Under the pieces are notes generated by a model, which did not search any database, was not told where the DNA came from, and worked only from the letters and a program-made list of their open reading frames with translations. Positions 11,960-24,292 of a DNA stretch of 64,000 nt are shown one piece after another (within the stretch, counting starts at the first letter, position 1; the number at the start of each line of letters is the position of its first letter). The position numbers were made by a program, and so were the translations under genes. The stretch is from Episyrphus balteatus (Eukaryota > Arthropoda > Insecta > Diptera > Syrphidae): the NCBI RefSeq assembly GCF_945859705.1, contig NC_079136.1, forward strand, positions 77,314,867-77,378,866, read 5' to 3'.

Positions 11960-14900
11960 AATCTTTAAGATTTCTAATATACTAAAGTAATCCTAAGACT
12001 TAAGCTTTTATTTTAATCACACCAAAACTTTGCCTACTCTTACTCATTCAAATATTTTTGTATCTATGTATGTTCGTGCAGATTATTTCAATTTAATTTG
12101 TATGCACCATACTCAAACTCGAAGCTAATTTTGCAATCAGTGACAGGTATGCACTCCCACATTCTTGTTTACAATATTTAAGTCAAGTTCAAGTAGGTAT
12201 TTTAACAGCTTTGTTAAAATACAAACCAAATATAATAAACAAATAACTGCCTCCAAAAAAGAAGTTGTTGTCCTTTTAAGAATCAATTTATTGGAATATC
12301 CGGTTGCTTTACTTGGTATAAAAATGAAAATTATACGAGTAACTTGCAGACTTGTATCGTGAGTTCACAATTTGACACCTCATGCAGTACGCATATTGAC
12401 GTATTTGTAAAATGCGTGTTGCTGTAAATAATGATGAACAAAAAAAAAAATAATCAAGCTTTCATTTTGAATATGGAAATGGCTCATTGCAAATTTGCTT
12501 GATGGTTTTGGCGATGGTGGCTATATTTACAAGAAATTAAGATTCAAGATTGGTTTCTTTCTTTCTTTCTTTCTTTCTTTTGGTACGTGATTAATTACTG
12601 TCGATTACACTGTCACTAAATTGTTTGGGAAAGTATTTTATGTTCCAATAACACTTTCTCAAGAGTGAGTTTTGGCGTCTTAACATAAAAAACGCATAGG
12701 AATGCTTTTATTCTAAAAACAAAACAAAAAAAAAACATGGAATCGTTGTTACTTGCCAAAACTTATTGAGACAAATTGTTTTTAAAAACAATGTTCGTAA
12801 AGAAGTTTTTACTTTTTGTTTTGAATATGTATGACAATTTTTTGCTCTTTAAATTTGAATTAACTAATTCTGTATTGAAAGCCTTATAACGATATTGTTT
12901 GGTAGAAACAGGTTACCTCTTTTAAAAATATATCACTTAATTACTAATTATGTGATCCTTTTTTCCGTATATTTTTACTATTTTTTATTTTAAAAACTGA
13001 AAAATTACAGATTTAAATGTAATTATTTAATTCAATATATGTACTTTCAAAAGTTGTGGAATTTTTTTTTTTTCAGTAGGTAAACACTATGCCTCACTTT
13101 ACTATATTCAACAATTTTTTTTTGGTTAATTTTCAAAGTAGGACTTTTTTCAAAATTTCAAAAAATCTGCATTTAATCGAAAACTGTAAATATTGGATAT
13201 GAAAAGGTAACCAAATTTTAAGAGGTCATATGATGATCTTTCACCATTTTTAGTTTTGACCACTTTTCTAAGGATTCACTTTGAATCCTGTTAGCATAGG
13301 CAACAAGGTAATTTCTTCTTACTTTGGTTGGTATGAGTTCGTATTTCAAGGTAGATTGATATTTTCTTTCCGTTAGCTGAATGAAAATTGCAGCATTGTA
13401 AATTGCCCAACAATTTTAAAACAGGCAACAAACTAAACCAGACATCGAGGCGATTTGGTTCAAACTTCGTGTTTTTGGTGATTCTAGAGATAGAGATTTT
13501 TTGTAGCCAATATAGAAAATCTCCTTGGCTCTAAATACATATGAAGGTGACAGTAAAATTTTGGGACCATTACTCTATTATCCATTCACATTTTAAAAGG
13601 CTTGTCCTACGATTACGAACTGGTATTTACAAATTTCAGATATTGATATCTTCTTAATATGTATCTTCTTAACATAAAAGACATTGAAATCGGTTGAAAA
13701 TTAGTATGCTGTAATTTTTGCAAAAGCTGAAGGTCAAAAAAGTGTTTTCAGCCACGAAATAGCAAAAAAACAAATACTTCATTTTGCTATATTCGATAAG
13801 TCCTTCAAAACGTACTATGTCCCAAGAAAAATATTTTTTTTAAGTTGGTGTTTCAAGTTGTGCGGTACTTATCATAAGGCCGTTTTTTTGCTCTATCTCA
13901 CCCGTTAATGTCTTTACCGATTTTCACAAAAAAAAAAAAAATACCCTTAATCGTGCATTACATAATTCTATTATTCAAAAATGATATTAAAACTATTAAA
14001 TCTAGCTTTGAATACCAGTCGAATAATCACCCTTTTCCCTTGAACACTTGTGTAAACTCTTTTGGTTATTGGTTCTTATATCTACTGGAATACTTTGTTG
14101 AATTTTACAAGTGTTACATTTTATTCACAGCACAAGGTTTTTTGATATGTACAAGTTGCAAGTCCTTTTAATTTCCCTACTTTTGCATGAGTTAAACTAA
14201 AAAAAAATTAGCACGTATACGCCACAGTGCACTTAGACAACTTGCAAATAATGTGAATTTAAACTGTGGCCTAGAACCTAGATGATTATACACCCTGGTC
14301 AAAATTAAATAAACACTTGAACTGTTAGTAAATAAATAGAAAAACGAAATTCTTAATCGAATAACAATAAAAAATGTAAACATTCAGCTTATTTTTTAAA
14401 ATATTATAAAAACAAAAAAAAAATATGTAAATACAAACCTAACAAGTTATAGTTTTGGTTACTTAGTAACCAAAAGGTCGTTTTCAGGAACCCTTTTTTT
14501 AAAGCTGGTCATTTTGGGGTGATGGTTCACCAAATTACCAATTGCACTAAAATTTACTACATTATTAAATGACAGTGGACAAAACTGAATTCAAATACAC
14601 TACTTATCAGTCATAATGGTTTTGATTATCAAAGTGTCTTCCATGATTATCCTTTTTTGAAATTGAAATACTTTATTTATACAGTAGGTACATTTGTTAA
14701 GCATATTACAAGTACAAGTACACTGAACCAAATTTGGCAATGATATTTATACAAAATGAAGTAGAATTGAAAAAAGGTTGATATCGGTCAATATCTTCTA
14801 TTAAGCTTCAATTAAAATTGAATTTTTTAATTCAAACCAATCTTATGACTACAGGCCAAAAGTTATTAATGAGCTTGACATGTATGCAGCAGTAACCTAA

Positions 14901-15225
14901 ATAGGCACGTTCACTATCATATTTATTCTACAAGCTATCTATTATGCAAGATTAAGAAAAACTTCATGTTTCGTATTAAATGGAGATGAAAATAAATAGA
15001 AAAAAAACACAGTATTGATTGAACTACATTTCTATACATGAACCTACTTTAAAATGAAATAAACTTTTTCAATAAAGCCTCATTACCAATATATAAGAAT
15101 GTGTACGATTATGTCAACATTGCAAGAGGGAGCAGCACAGCCAAGTTCTTTATTTTTTTTTCCAATTTTCACATTTCTTAAAGAATCCCTTTTCTGCTTA
15201 TACAAGTCTCTTTTTCTTATAATAC
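11960..15225. other. No recognisable gene; (CTTT)n microsatellite and repeat traces
   Basis: A (CTTT)6-7 microsatellite lies at 12554-12581. A segment near 13140-13250 (TGCATTTAATCGAAAAC, then GTAACCAAA) is similar to 35150-35210, so a dispersed repeat is present in both. At 14212 CACGTATACGCCACAGTG matches strings near 34203 and 59771. The rest is AT-rich without features I can support. Confidence 0.5.
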
Positions 15226-15229
15226 TTAC

Positions 15230-15320
15230 TTATTTCCTTCTCCTATGGTAAATCCGAAATTGATTGGATCGTACATTGTCGTCGTAATGAAAACATCCTT
15301 CTTCTTGTATATTTTATTCC
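15230..15320 (-). CDS. Possible internal host exon, 91 nt
   Basis: On the minus strand a strong polypyrimidine tract and acceptor (TTTCTATTCTTGCTTTTAG) is followed by 91 nt and then a near-consensus donor GTAAGTATT. The exon is open in the frame reading NKIYKKKDVFITTTMYDPIN, then FGFTIGEGN, with two spare bases at each end. Its composition is balanced, unlike neighbouring chance frames. I do not recognise the protein. An ATG-initiated frame extends 160 nt upstream with hydrophobic residues, but that stretch looks like the intron's pyrimidine tract rather than a signal peptide. Confidence 0.4.
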
Positions 15321-15547
15321 CTAAAAGCAAGAATAGAAATAGAAATAAAACCCCGAACATAGAATGAAGAAGGAGACAAAAACAACAAATACAAACTGTG
15401 CTTCTTCTGAAAGAAAAAAGGATGAAAACTGAAATTAAAATAAACCACACAACAAAACTAGAGAATATTATTTTCTCCATCTTATTTTTTTTTTGCGATG
15501 CTAAATCTCGTGGCTTAAGTTAATGTGCTGTCTAGAGCTCTTCTCTT

Positions 15548-15739
15548 CTATTTGAACTTAGAGGATTTGATGATCGTGAATCGTGATCCCACATGTTGGT
15601 TTAATATAGAAGAGCAGCACAACGCATCAACATTTCTAAAATTCAAAAATAAACTGTCTTTGGGGGGAGGTTTTGTTGGATTTTCTGTTTCTTGGTTATC
15701 GAGGAATTGCTCGTTTTCAGGGTATTCGAACGTTGTCAT
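15548..15739 (-). CDS. Hypothetical 63-residue reading frame
   Basis: An ATG-to-stop frame on the minus strand with protein-like composition: the N-terminal part is acidic and rich in Glu, Asn, Pro and Thr (MTTFEYPENEQFLDNQETEN). It lies upstream of, and on the same strand as, the possible exon at 15230-15320. No domain, promoter or clear donor site is recognised, and I cannot join it to that exon. Chance is a real possibility. Confidence 0.15.
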   Translation of the reverse strand: MTTFEYPENEQFLDNQETENPTKPPPKDSLFLNFRNVDALCCSSILNQHVGSRFTIIKSSKFK

Positions 15740-16399
15740 TATACTTTATGCTAATTTTAGGCATTGGCATTGTGCTGCTTTTAGATGTCTTTTCATTTTC
15801 TTCCCTTCAAAGTTACGCTAAAAGCCAACATCATATTTGCATTTTTTGGCGGAATTGTAAAGCGTGTCTGGGGTGTCTATATACTATTTGGTAGAAGGAA
15901 ACATCTTCAGAGCGATTTAAGAAATTTTGTATTTTGTCATTCCATTTTGTTTTGTTTACGAACTTATTTGCACCTTTATTATAAGGCGTACAAGGGTACA
16001 TACGTAATTGTGTGTATTAATCTTTATATTTTGTAGCTTAGTAGGTTGCGAGTTTTGTAATCCCATTTGCTCCCCAGAATCTTACAGCTGCTTCCATATG
16101 TTGTAAACACTATAGAAATATACTTATTGAAAGAATTGGGAGAGATTTTTGAAATGCTCCAATAAACTGTTTCGGAACTTCGTTAGACTCAGGTTTAGGT
16201 ATGAAGCCATGTGGATGATTATATTTCTTATGACATAGTACTTAAATCTTATGTTTGTTTTCAGTTTAGACACCCGCTTAACATCAAAAATATCCTAATT
16301 GCAAGTTATGTACATTTAACACAAACTTGAATACTTTTGGGATGCATATGAAGGTTTGAAGTGCCGTTTAAACGGAGAGTTATATTAGAAAACTTGTAA

Positions 16400-17580
16400 T
16401 GTAAGATAATTTTATGTAAGTTACAGTTTTAAGAACATTTGCATCATCTAAAACCTGTTGTTTTTACGATATAAGAATTGTTCTCTTTATAACAGTTCTA
16501 ACAGACTATGAAAACAGAAGCACATTTAACAGTTTGTAAACCATTTCAATACCACATCCTTTTCCAAAACTCAGCCCGTTACTAATTATTTCCTTATTTA
16601 ATGGACTGAAATTAATTTTCAAAAAAAAAATCATTGAATTATTTGATTCCCACAGTACACATAATAAGGTAATATATTCCGAACGTTGTCAAAATTTGTT
16701 TGTCAAAAATGGGCACCAATCTGTCAGGTCGGCCTTTAGTTTTTATATTTCAATCGCAGTAAACAGGAAATTTGTTTTTTTTTATTTGTTTTATTTTAAA
16801 CAATTAAGAATTCGGTAGCTGACATTGGTCGCCAAAGTGTCATGTTTTGACAATCTGGCGACCAATGTCAGTTCGGAATATATTACCTTTTTATGTGTAC
16901 TGTGTTTGATTCCCGCCTGAACGAGCATCCTATAAAAAATATCTCATAGGCCACCTACGAGTCTTCCTGGTAACGGAGTTACAACGAGCCAGCTCGTCAA
17001 ACTTGTCAAAGCCACCTTTAGTATCTATTTTTGTAAAATTCGATGATTTCAGGCTTTCTTATCTCCCAATCAACTTCGTTATGAAGCAAAGATATCAACA
17101 AAGCTCATTGCTCTTTTTTCGGAGTAAAGGAAATCAAGGATATTTTGTTCTCAAAAGCAAATTAAGAAGAGAGAACTTTATTTTTTTTTCGGTTGGTTAA
17201 GAAGGATGTTGGCACGTCAACTTTTTTTCCCAACGTTCCGACTACAGCTAGATTATTCTGCGCTAGCATTATTTCGGCTAACTGAATTGATGTGAACCGA
17301 ACATCCAGGGTTACATTCCTTCCCGTTTCATGAACGCTTTCAGTAATCTGCAACGATTTTCTTTCTTATTGAATTTTATGCCGTAACCGTAACTATTTAT
17401 CTGGTTTCGAAGGAATATATATGTGCATTTTGAACGGACAATATTTCTTCTGAATCCTAAAAGCTGCTCATCAATCGTACAGTACTCGTGGGGGGTATCT
17501 TTCTATAAAATTTTGAACAGTTTAAATAAAATTTTATCCCAAACTAATGTTTGCCGTTCTGCATTTGAGGAACATTTTGC
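16400..17580 (-). pseudogene. piggyBac-like transposase relic
   Basis: Read on the minus strand from about 17580 to 16915, pieces match the piggyBac DDE transposase in order but in shifting frames: TIDEQLLGFRR, then IPSKPDK, then GRNVTLDVRFTSIQLAE with NLAVVGTLGKK, then KPEIIEFY, and finally KGGFDKFDELARCNSVTRKT with RRWPM. The last two are the hallmark C-terminal block KGGVDxxD...RxTxRWP. The reading breaks at 16904, where a MITE is inserted, and weakly resumes below 16650. In the segment VTLDVRFTS the second usual Asp-Asn-x-Phe is altered. Multiple frameshifts and stops make it non-functional. No piggyBac TTAA-flanked ends were found. Confidence 0.88.
16651..16904. mobile_element. 254-bp MITE with 9-bp TSD inside the piggyBac relic
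   Basis: The ends are inverted over 34 bp with one mismatch, starting CACAGTACACATAATAAGGT at the left and ending ACTGTG at the right. TTTGATTCC is present directly before (16642-16650) and directly after (16905-16913), a perfect 9-bp TSD. The right part contains its own hairpin (CTGACATTGGTCGCC at 16820 mirrored by GGCGACCAATGTCAG). A 9-bp duplication fits Mutator-like (MULE) elements. The host piggyBac-like reading stops at one side and weakly resumes at the other, confirming insertion. Confidence 0.88.
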
Positions 17581-17733
17581 TATGCAATTCTGAAAAAAGA
17601 TCCATTAACTTACATAAATACTTTGTTAGAGTTCCAATAATTGAAACTATTTTATCAAATTGACATTCAAAAAAATATTACACAAACACATTTGGGGTCT
17701 ATGGGGCAAGACAAGATGCACTTAACATCTTCC

Positions 17734-17918
17734 AGGGGCCTATTTCACAGCTTACTACTTCAGTTACATTAGCTACATCAACGGCTTTAAACATTTATTG
17801 GTGCGGCCTTATTTAAACCATGACAAGTATTTCCCGACGTTTAATCGGAATCAACTATTGATTTTTTAAGGTCGCTGATGTAGTTGATGTAGTAAGCTCT
17901 CAAACAGGATCCAGGCCT
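17734..17918. mobile_element. Probable small inverted-repeat element (MITE)
   Basis: The left part (AGGGGCCTATTTCACAGCTT, then ACTAC...AGCTACATCAACG) is mirrored by the right part (CGCTGATGTAGTTGATGTAG, then TAAGCTCTCAAACAGGATCC and AGGCCT). Several mismatches show age. There is no coding potential and no clear TSD. Confidence 0.55.
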
Positions 17919-17919
17919 A

Positions 17920-20125
17920 AAATTGTAACGAAATAAAAAATAGAAGTGGGAATTCTTATGAAATAATCTCTTGCACCGGATTACTGCAAAATAAAGACTG
18001 CATTTAAATGGTTTCCTCATAAAATAAAATAAGCTATCGTTTTTATTATTCTTGGCATCTTTTAACAGAAAAAAAAAATGTGTAATTGCTTATTGATTTC
18101 TGTACATAATAAATAATATGACAGCAAAACAAATAGTGGTTAAAATTTGATGTGAATAAAAAACTTCTTTCAAATACAGTATTATCTAACCACGCTACGA
18201 CCTAAAATCTTAAAGTCATCCAAAAATTTGAGTAGGTAATTGTTTTAAGCTTCAACTTAATCCAAGTAAGCCTCCATCAAGTTTTAAACTTAACACCAAC
18301 AACGTCCCTTTTTCCAATTTCTAAAAATAAATACCTAGACATACATTTTAAGGCCATCAATTCAAAGACGGTAATAAATAAGAATATTCTCTTCATTCCT
18401 TAGATAAACAACAAAAGCTGACAAATTTGCGGACACTTGAAAGAACATTAGGTTTATAAAATTAAATTGATATTCTTGTTTCTTTATTTTGTTTTACTTT
18501 GTTTTGAATTTGACAAAAAGTTGTCTCTAAGCAACGACAACAACGACAAGGATATCCTTCGTAAAACCGCACCCTGTTATCGTTTGTATTTAGTATATAT
18601 GTATACCTACTTTGAATATGTATTTACTTTTGTTTGAAAATAAATTTTGTATATTTTGTGTGTTTTTTTTGTTTATTTAAGTAACTCCAGGACTTGCAAT
18701 TACTTTACCAATCAAGTAACAAATAATAGTAGGGATGCGTTTGCATTTCTTTAGTGTAATTTCATGAATGTTTGGACACTGATTTTTAAGAAATCAATCT
18801 CAAATATTTACATAGACTCAATTGTTGAATAGATGAAAAGAAACAAGTTCGATTTATTTTATTATTGATTTATTCTAAAATGTGTGTTTTTGTTCTCCTA
18901 CATTGCTTTAAAAGCGTTTTTTTTAAGGTAAAAATGTACTGATTTTTTTTTTTTAATTTTTGTGAATGTTTTAACATTAGTGTGGTTCACGTTTTAGAGC
19001 AAATAAAGAAACCTTAAACCTTCAAAAAAAAATGTAAGTCTGACTAAACATTCATAATAATTGCAAAACGATCAAAATTCACAATGATTCTTAAATTTAT
19101 CAATTGACATAAGGTGGACATCATCTTGTTTAAAGGTGCCCTTTTTTTCTCTGTGTAGTTGACAAAGTTGGTTAAAAATGGTTTTAAATTGTCTACGATT
19201 TTATCGAGCTATTAAATATCGTTATTTTCAAAGGATCAATAGCAAATTGCTAGAAAAAATTTTTGTTATTTTTATTTTCAGTTTCATTTTATGTATCGTT
19301 CAGAAAATTGATAAAAAAACTCCTATCCTTCTTCCTACATTACCTTAACTTTTGCTACCTCACTAACAGATAATGGAGCATTCTTCCATACCTACTATCA
19401 GCAATTTTCCAACAAAACAATACATAAAATCCTTTGTTTATAGTTTTCAACACATCAAAAAGATGTATTGCAAAAGAAAAATGCCTACGCCAAATATATG
19501 AAGAGTGATATAGCTGGTGCTACATTTTTCTGTTTAAAATTCTTTTATTGTTGTTTTTTTTCTGTCCCTAACAAAGAACCCTCTTCTGTTCATAAAAGTA
19601 TACTGTATATAGTGCGATGTCGAGTATACACTTTTACAAGAGTTAGAAAGAAGAGAAATCGCGCTTTTCAAAAATCCCTCTTGCTTTGAGACAGATGACA
19701 TAAAATGAAGTGATTGTAGTGTGGTGAAACTTCTCTCCATATTTCCCTTTTGTTTTTAGCCTCCTCATAAAAATATGTTGGTATCTTTTTTTTTTTATAT
19801 TTATTCTCCACAATTAGAGTTGCATCGGAAAGGGAAATCCTTTTAAAAAGTTTTTTTTTTTTTCTTTACACATATTTTTTTATGGATCTAGATCGTATAG
19901 TGCTATAGTGCGGTTGTTTAAAACTTCTTGTGAAATTTAAATGCTCGAACATCTCTTCACTAATGTGGTTGTGCCTTTGCTGTTTAAAGTGCTAAAATTT
20001 TAAGAAGCCTTCGGCTAGCAAAAAAAAAATAAAATCTTAAACATTAAAAGAGGTCATGCAATTGCTTTTTCTGAAAATATTTTGGGTTATTGAAAAATAA
20101 GTATGTAGGTACCTATAAAGTAACT
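17920..20125. other. No recognisable feature in 2.2 kb
   Basis: AT-rich DNA. Open frames here are short and low in complexity. Nothing was recognised. Confidence 0.5.
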
Positions 20126-20845
20126 AGCTGACCCGGTGGACTTCGTTCCGCATTTTTCTAGTACTTATTTCCAATTTTTGGCTTTGTAATGTGTTAACCT
20201 TTCCAATACAAAAAAATCGGGCGACAACTTGATATATGGAGCACAAACATATGTACAATTGTATAAAGTATTAAAAAAAGCAAACCATTTGTGGAATGTG
20301 TACTAAGTTTCATTAAATTTATTATTAAGGTATAACAACATAAATATTCAGCGGAAAGCAAATTGATGCTATGTCCTTAACAGATCCTATGGAGTTATAA
20401 TGATTTTGCTTTCCAGGCGATATGTATGTTGTATGCACGATTTTTTGCGTCAAATAGTAAAAAAATGTTTTTAAAAACAAAATCTTATGTGTCTCAAACT
20501 TCTTTCAATCACTTGCAATTGCTACTAAAATTTGATATTTTTTGGCCATTTAGGAAATTAAAAAAGCAGCGATTTTTTTTTTGTAAGTTGTAAAAAAACC
20601 GACTTAAAATGAAAAAATTCCGTCTTAATTCTGTGCATACGTCTAAATATTAAAATATTTTCTTAAAAAGATTAAATCATTTTAAATTAATGCGGAAATT
20701 GTATTTATAAATTGGTAGTTGAAACAACTTCAACAAATTTTAAGTTTCAGTTTATCATACCGATTTTCAACTGTGAGGTAGATTTAATTTAGGAAATAAC
20801 ATTTGAAAGTGTTAAATCATGTTTGTTTTTGAATATGAGCTCTTT

Positions 20846-21494
20846 GAACCCCAAATATTGAATTTGCTCATAACTTGACAGCAGCGCCACGTACCAGGTC
20901 CAACTATAAAACAAAACCTGTCTCGAATGTACCTTATCAAACGCAAAAAAAATCATAAAATTCTATACAGCCGTTCGGACTCCAAATATGGAATTTAACT
21001 ATAACTTGACAACAGCATCAAGTCTTTCGAACTCCAAATATGGAATATTTGCCTATAATTTGACAACAGCGCCACCTACCCCATACAATTATAATTTACA
21101 AAACATGGATGGACTTTATCACACAAACGAACTTTCACAAAAATCTGTCAAGTCTTTCGCACTCCAAATATGAAATTTGTCTATTCATACTCGGCAACAG
21201 CGCCACTTACCGGGTCCAATTTATGAAACAAAACATGTTTCGAATGAATTTTATCAGACACAAAAAATTTCACAAAAATCTGTCCAGTCGTTCGCTCAAA
21301 ATATGTAATTTTCCTAGAACTTGACAACAGTGCCAACTACTGGGTCCAATCATGAAACAAAACTTGTCTCGAATGAACCTTGTCATAACACAAAATTTCA
21401 CAAAAATCTGTCCAGTCATTTGACCCCAAATATGGAATTTGCCTATAACTTGACAGCAGCGTCACCTACCGGGTCCAATTATAAAACAAAACCT
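20846..21494 (+). repeat. Tandem satellite, 130-140-bp unit, about five to six copies
   Basis: Units contain in order CCAAATATGGAATTTGCC, ATAACTTGACAACAGCGCCA, CCTACCGGGTCCAATTATAA, ACAAAACCTGTCTCGAATG and TTTCACAAAAATCTGTCCAG. The CAAATAT landmark recurs near 20850, 20980, 21024, 21157, 21297 and 21425. One unit (20980-21024) is cut to about 45 bp. Divergence between units is moderate. The next unit is interrupted at 21496 by a MITE. Confidence 0.85.
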
Positions 21495-21495
21495 G

Positions 21496-21626
21496 GGGTC
21501 GAATTACAGCATACGATTACGATCACTCGTTAACGTTTTTACTATTTGTGTCTCTATTTATTTAGTAGAAAAAGATAGGGACACATAGCAACCATACGAT
21601 AACGAACGTATGCCGTAATTCGACCC
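21496..21626. mobile_element. 131-bp hairpin MITE with 3-bp TSD in a satellite unit
   Basis: The ends are inverted over 20 bp with one mismatch (GGGTCGAATTACAGCATACG against the mirror of CGTATGCCGTAATTCGACCC). A further inner hairpin pairs GTGTCTCTA with TAGGGACACA. The flank is CTG on both sides (21493-21495 and 21627-21629). Because the host is a tandem satellite, the empty site ACAAAACCTGTYTCG is known from neighbouring units and confirms the 3-bp duplication. A 3-bp TSD fits PIF/Harbinger or CACTA-type elements. Confidence 0.85.
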
Positions 21627-21893
21627 CTGTTTCGGATGGACCTTTTCACATACATTTCACATAGAAGGAGTAGGGTCACAAACAAACGCACAGGGGAAAT
21701 ATATATACACCTTGCATAACGGTGTCACACACATAGTTTTGTTGATCGTTTAACTTCGGCACATTGGTTTGCACAAAAATTAATTAATTTATTCAACGTA
21801 ATTTTATTGCCTTTCGCGTAGTATTTCTGATCAAGAACATTTTGGTCTGCACGATTTGAAACAACCAATCCTAATTGTGCCAATGCTTTACTC

Positions 21894-22857
21894 GCAATAA
21901 CACTGGTCAACAAGGTTTTTGCCACAAGACCCAAAATATACTTTTCTAGTAGTTTTTGGGGTGCTGAATCCGAATCTGAAGTCAGAAAAATTTGATTGGC
22001 CTTCGTTTTTGAAATATTACCGTTAGAAAATGTCAAAAAACGTAATTTTGGCTGTTTTCGAGGTTATGTTTTTATGTGGAGTAATTAATTGTGAATAAAT
22101 TTGTAACGGTGCCAATAAGAGCTAGTTTTATTCATTCAAAAAATGTTTAAATCTTTCCGATATCTCTTTTATTGCCCGAGATATTTAAAATTTAAGTAGC
22201 GGTCTTTGAATCAGAATCAACACTGGCCAACCAAATTACACTTTTTTTGCCACAAGAATCAAAATATACTTTTCTGAAGGTTTTTGGGTTGCTGAACTCG
22301 AATCCACAATCAGAAAAATTCTATTAGCCTTCGTTCTTAAAATCTTACCGTTATAATATGCAAAAAAGGTTTTTTTTTATAACGGTTATATTTCAAGAAC
22401 GGAGGCTAATAGAATTTTTCCGATTGCGGATTTGAGTTCAGCAACTCAAAAACCTTCAGAAAAGTATATTTTGGTTCTTGTGGCAAAAATTCTGTGGCCA
22501 GTGACTTAAACTTTAGATTGAGTTTAGTTTCTCTTTGACTTATTAAATGAAACTAAAGATATCTCGAGCAATAAAAGAGATATCGGGAAAATTTAAACAG
22601 TTTTTGAAAGAAGAATATCTGTTCTTATAATAACCATTACAAATTTGTTTATAATGAATTACCTCACATAAAAACAGAACCTCGAAAACAGCCAAAATTA
22701 TGTTTTTTGACATTTTCTAACGGTAATATTTCAAAAGCGAAGGCCAATCAAATTTTTCTGACTTCAGATTCGGATTCAGCACCCCAAAAACTACTAGAAA
22801 AGTATATTTGGGTTCTTGTGGCAAAAAAAAAGTTAAATTTTGTTGACCAGTGTAATC
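21894..22857. repeat. Nested 960-bp palindrome built of four related arms
   Basis: The outer arms (21894-22200 and about 22550-22857) mirror each other, including ACTGGTCAACAA..., TTTTGCCACAAGACCCAAAA and CTGTTTTCGAGGTT. Inside them a second pair (22224-22375 and 22376-22503) mirrors itself, and each inner arm is a diverged copy of an outer arm (both contain TTTTGCCACAAGA, AAAATATACTTTTCT and GTTTTTGGG). The same 30-odd residue reading therefore appears on both strands, but it has no known domain and is a by-product of the symmetry. Confidence 0.85.
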
Positions 22858-23244
22858 AAACACGGGTCCTCAATGAATCAGAGAGATCAGAGATTGAATA
22901 TACATACATTTTATTTGTGCAGTCCATAATGTGGATTTAATGTCACAAGACGAATAATTATTTGTTTCACTAAAAATCAGGCTTTTTTAATATTATTTTG
23001 AAAGCTTTACAAATTAAGCATACATAGTTAAATTTTTTATAAAGCGAGTGTTTTTTTACTCGTATAAGTTGACAGCTATGTAAAGATGCGAGAAAAGGTA
23101 TTATTTTTTTTTATACAAACCATCTACATATATGTAAATACCTTTCAAACAAAAAAAAAATTACCAAAATCGGACCAGCCAAACGCGAGTTTATCGGCCA
23201 CACACACTAAACGAACTCATTTTTATATATAAGAATAAGTAATT

Positions 23245-24292
23245 TAAGGTAGTAAAGTTTAGATTTTAAAAAAGATCCTTCGAGAAATATTCATAAGTTT
23301 TGGGCTGTAAAATTTAAAAAAACTTCTTATCGTCAGCATACAGTGGGATATGGGATTATGAACATTTTGATGTCATAATGGTACGTAATGATGAAGAGGA
23401 GAGCCCGACTAACAAATTTGCTCCTATAAAGCTTTACAGGTGTTAATATAGCTCCTATAAAGCTTTATAGAAGTGATATTGTTTGTTGGGAGGGGACTTA
23501 AATTACTTCCTTGGGGGACCCCGGAAGTAACGAAAAAAAAAGAGTTTCAGAACGCACTTCTGAAGTGCACACATACATAAGAACGGTTTTAAGTTAGGAA
23601 GATAACTATTTTAAAAAGATACATAGGTTCAAAGCCAAGGGCGGTATGTTTGGAGAGTATGCAACTATAGACAATTTTGCCAAAGGCTTCCTTCGATAAA
23701 ATCACTGTAGACAAAATTATCTTCCAACCCAGCCTCCAGCGCTAAAGTCTTATAAAATGCAAATATTTTGGTTTTATGAGAAAGTTTGGCATCAACATAA
23801 TTTTTTGCACATTTAACACTGTCCACTTTGATTTGCTAAAACTATTGATTTTACAAAATAGGAAAAAAAAAATATTTTTAAAAAGTAATCTGTGGGGAAT
23901 TTTCTGTCATTGAATTTTGTATTTAAAAATGATTCGGAGTATATATTTGTATACGTTGCTCAAAAAAGTTGAGCGCCATTGAACGCCATTCTTTTAATAT
24001 AACAGAAAGAGCAGACAAAATACGATGTAGTAAATTTGAAATTCGGAAAGAGCACATAGAAATCTATAAGTCCAACAATTTTTAAAAGCTCCAGGTAAAA
24101 CTACCAATTTACTGAATTAAATTGTTATTGAATAAAAATGAGCTTTACCAAGCCATAATCAATTTGTCATTAAAAATTATACGCTTATGTAGAGCGTATA
24201 ATGTAAATTTGAAAGCAAATTAAAATCTTTAAGAAAAATTTCTATAGGTATTTACATTTATATAACAAAAATTTATTTTCCTTATTTTTCAG
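23245..24292. other. Mostly featureless; small inverted repeat at 23404-23490
   Basis: At 23404-23490 CCCGACTAACAAAT is mirrored by ATTGTTTGTTGGG. In between GCTCCTATAAAGCTTTA is present twice, itself palindromic around AAGCTT. This may be an 87-bp MITE. The rest is AT-rich and unassigned. Confidence 0.45.

Larger units (their letters stand above)
20126..23240. mobile_element. Composite repeat with insect-wide terminal motifs
   Basis: CTAGCTGACCCGGTGGACTT followed by CGTTCCGC (20126) is a string that recurs at one end of a repeat family in many insect genomes. About 3.1 kb later come CCAAACGCGAGTTTATCGG and TTTTTATATATAAG (23176-23236), strings usual at the other end. Between them lie a satellite array, a MITE and a nested palindrome, all annotated separately. 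Whether this is one interrupted element or two fragments, and its class, I cannot tell from sequence alone. Confidence 0.45.

Noticed and set aside
21725..22940. Matching frames beginning MTFSNGNISK on opposite strands
   Set aside because: They are the two outer arms of the nested palindrome. There is no homology to known proteins and no sign of selection.
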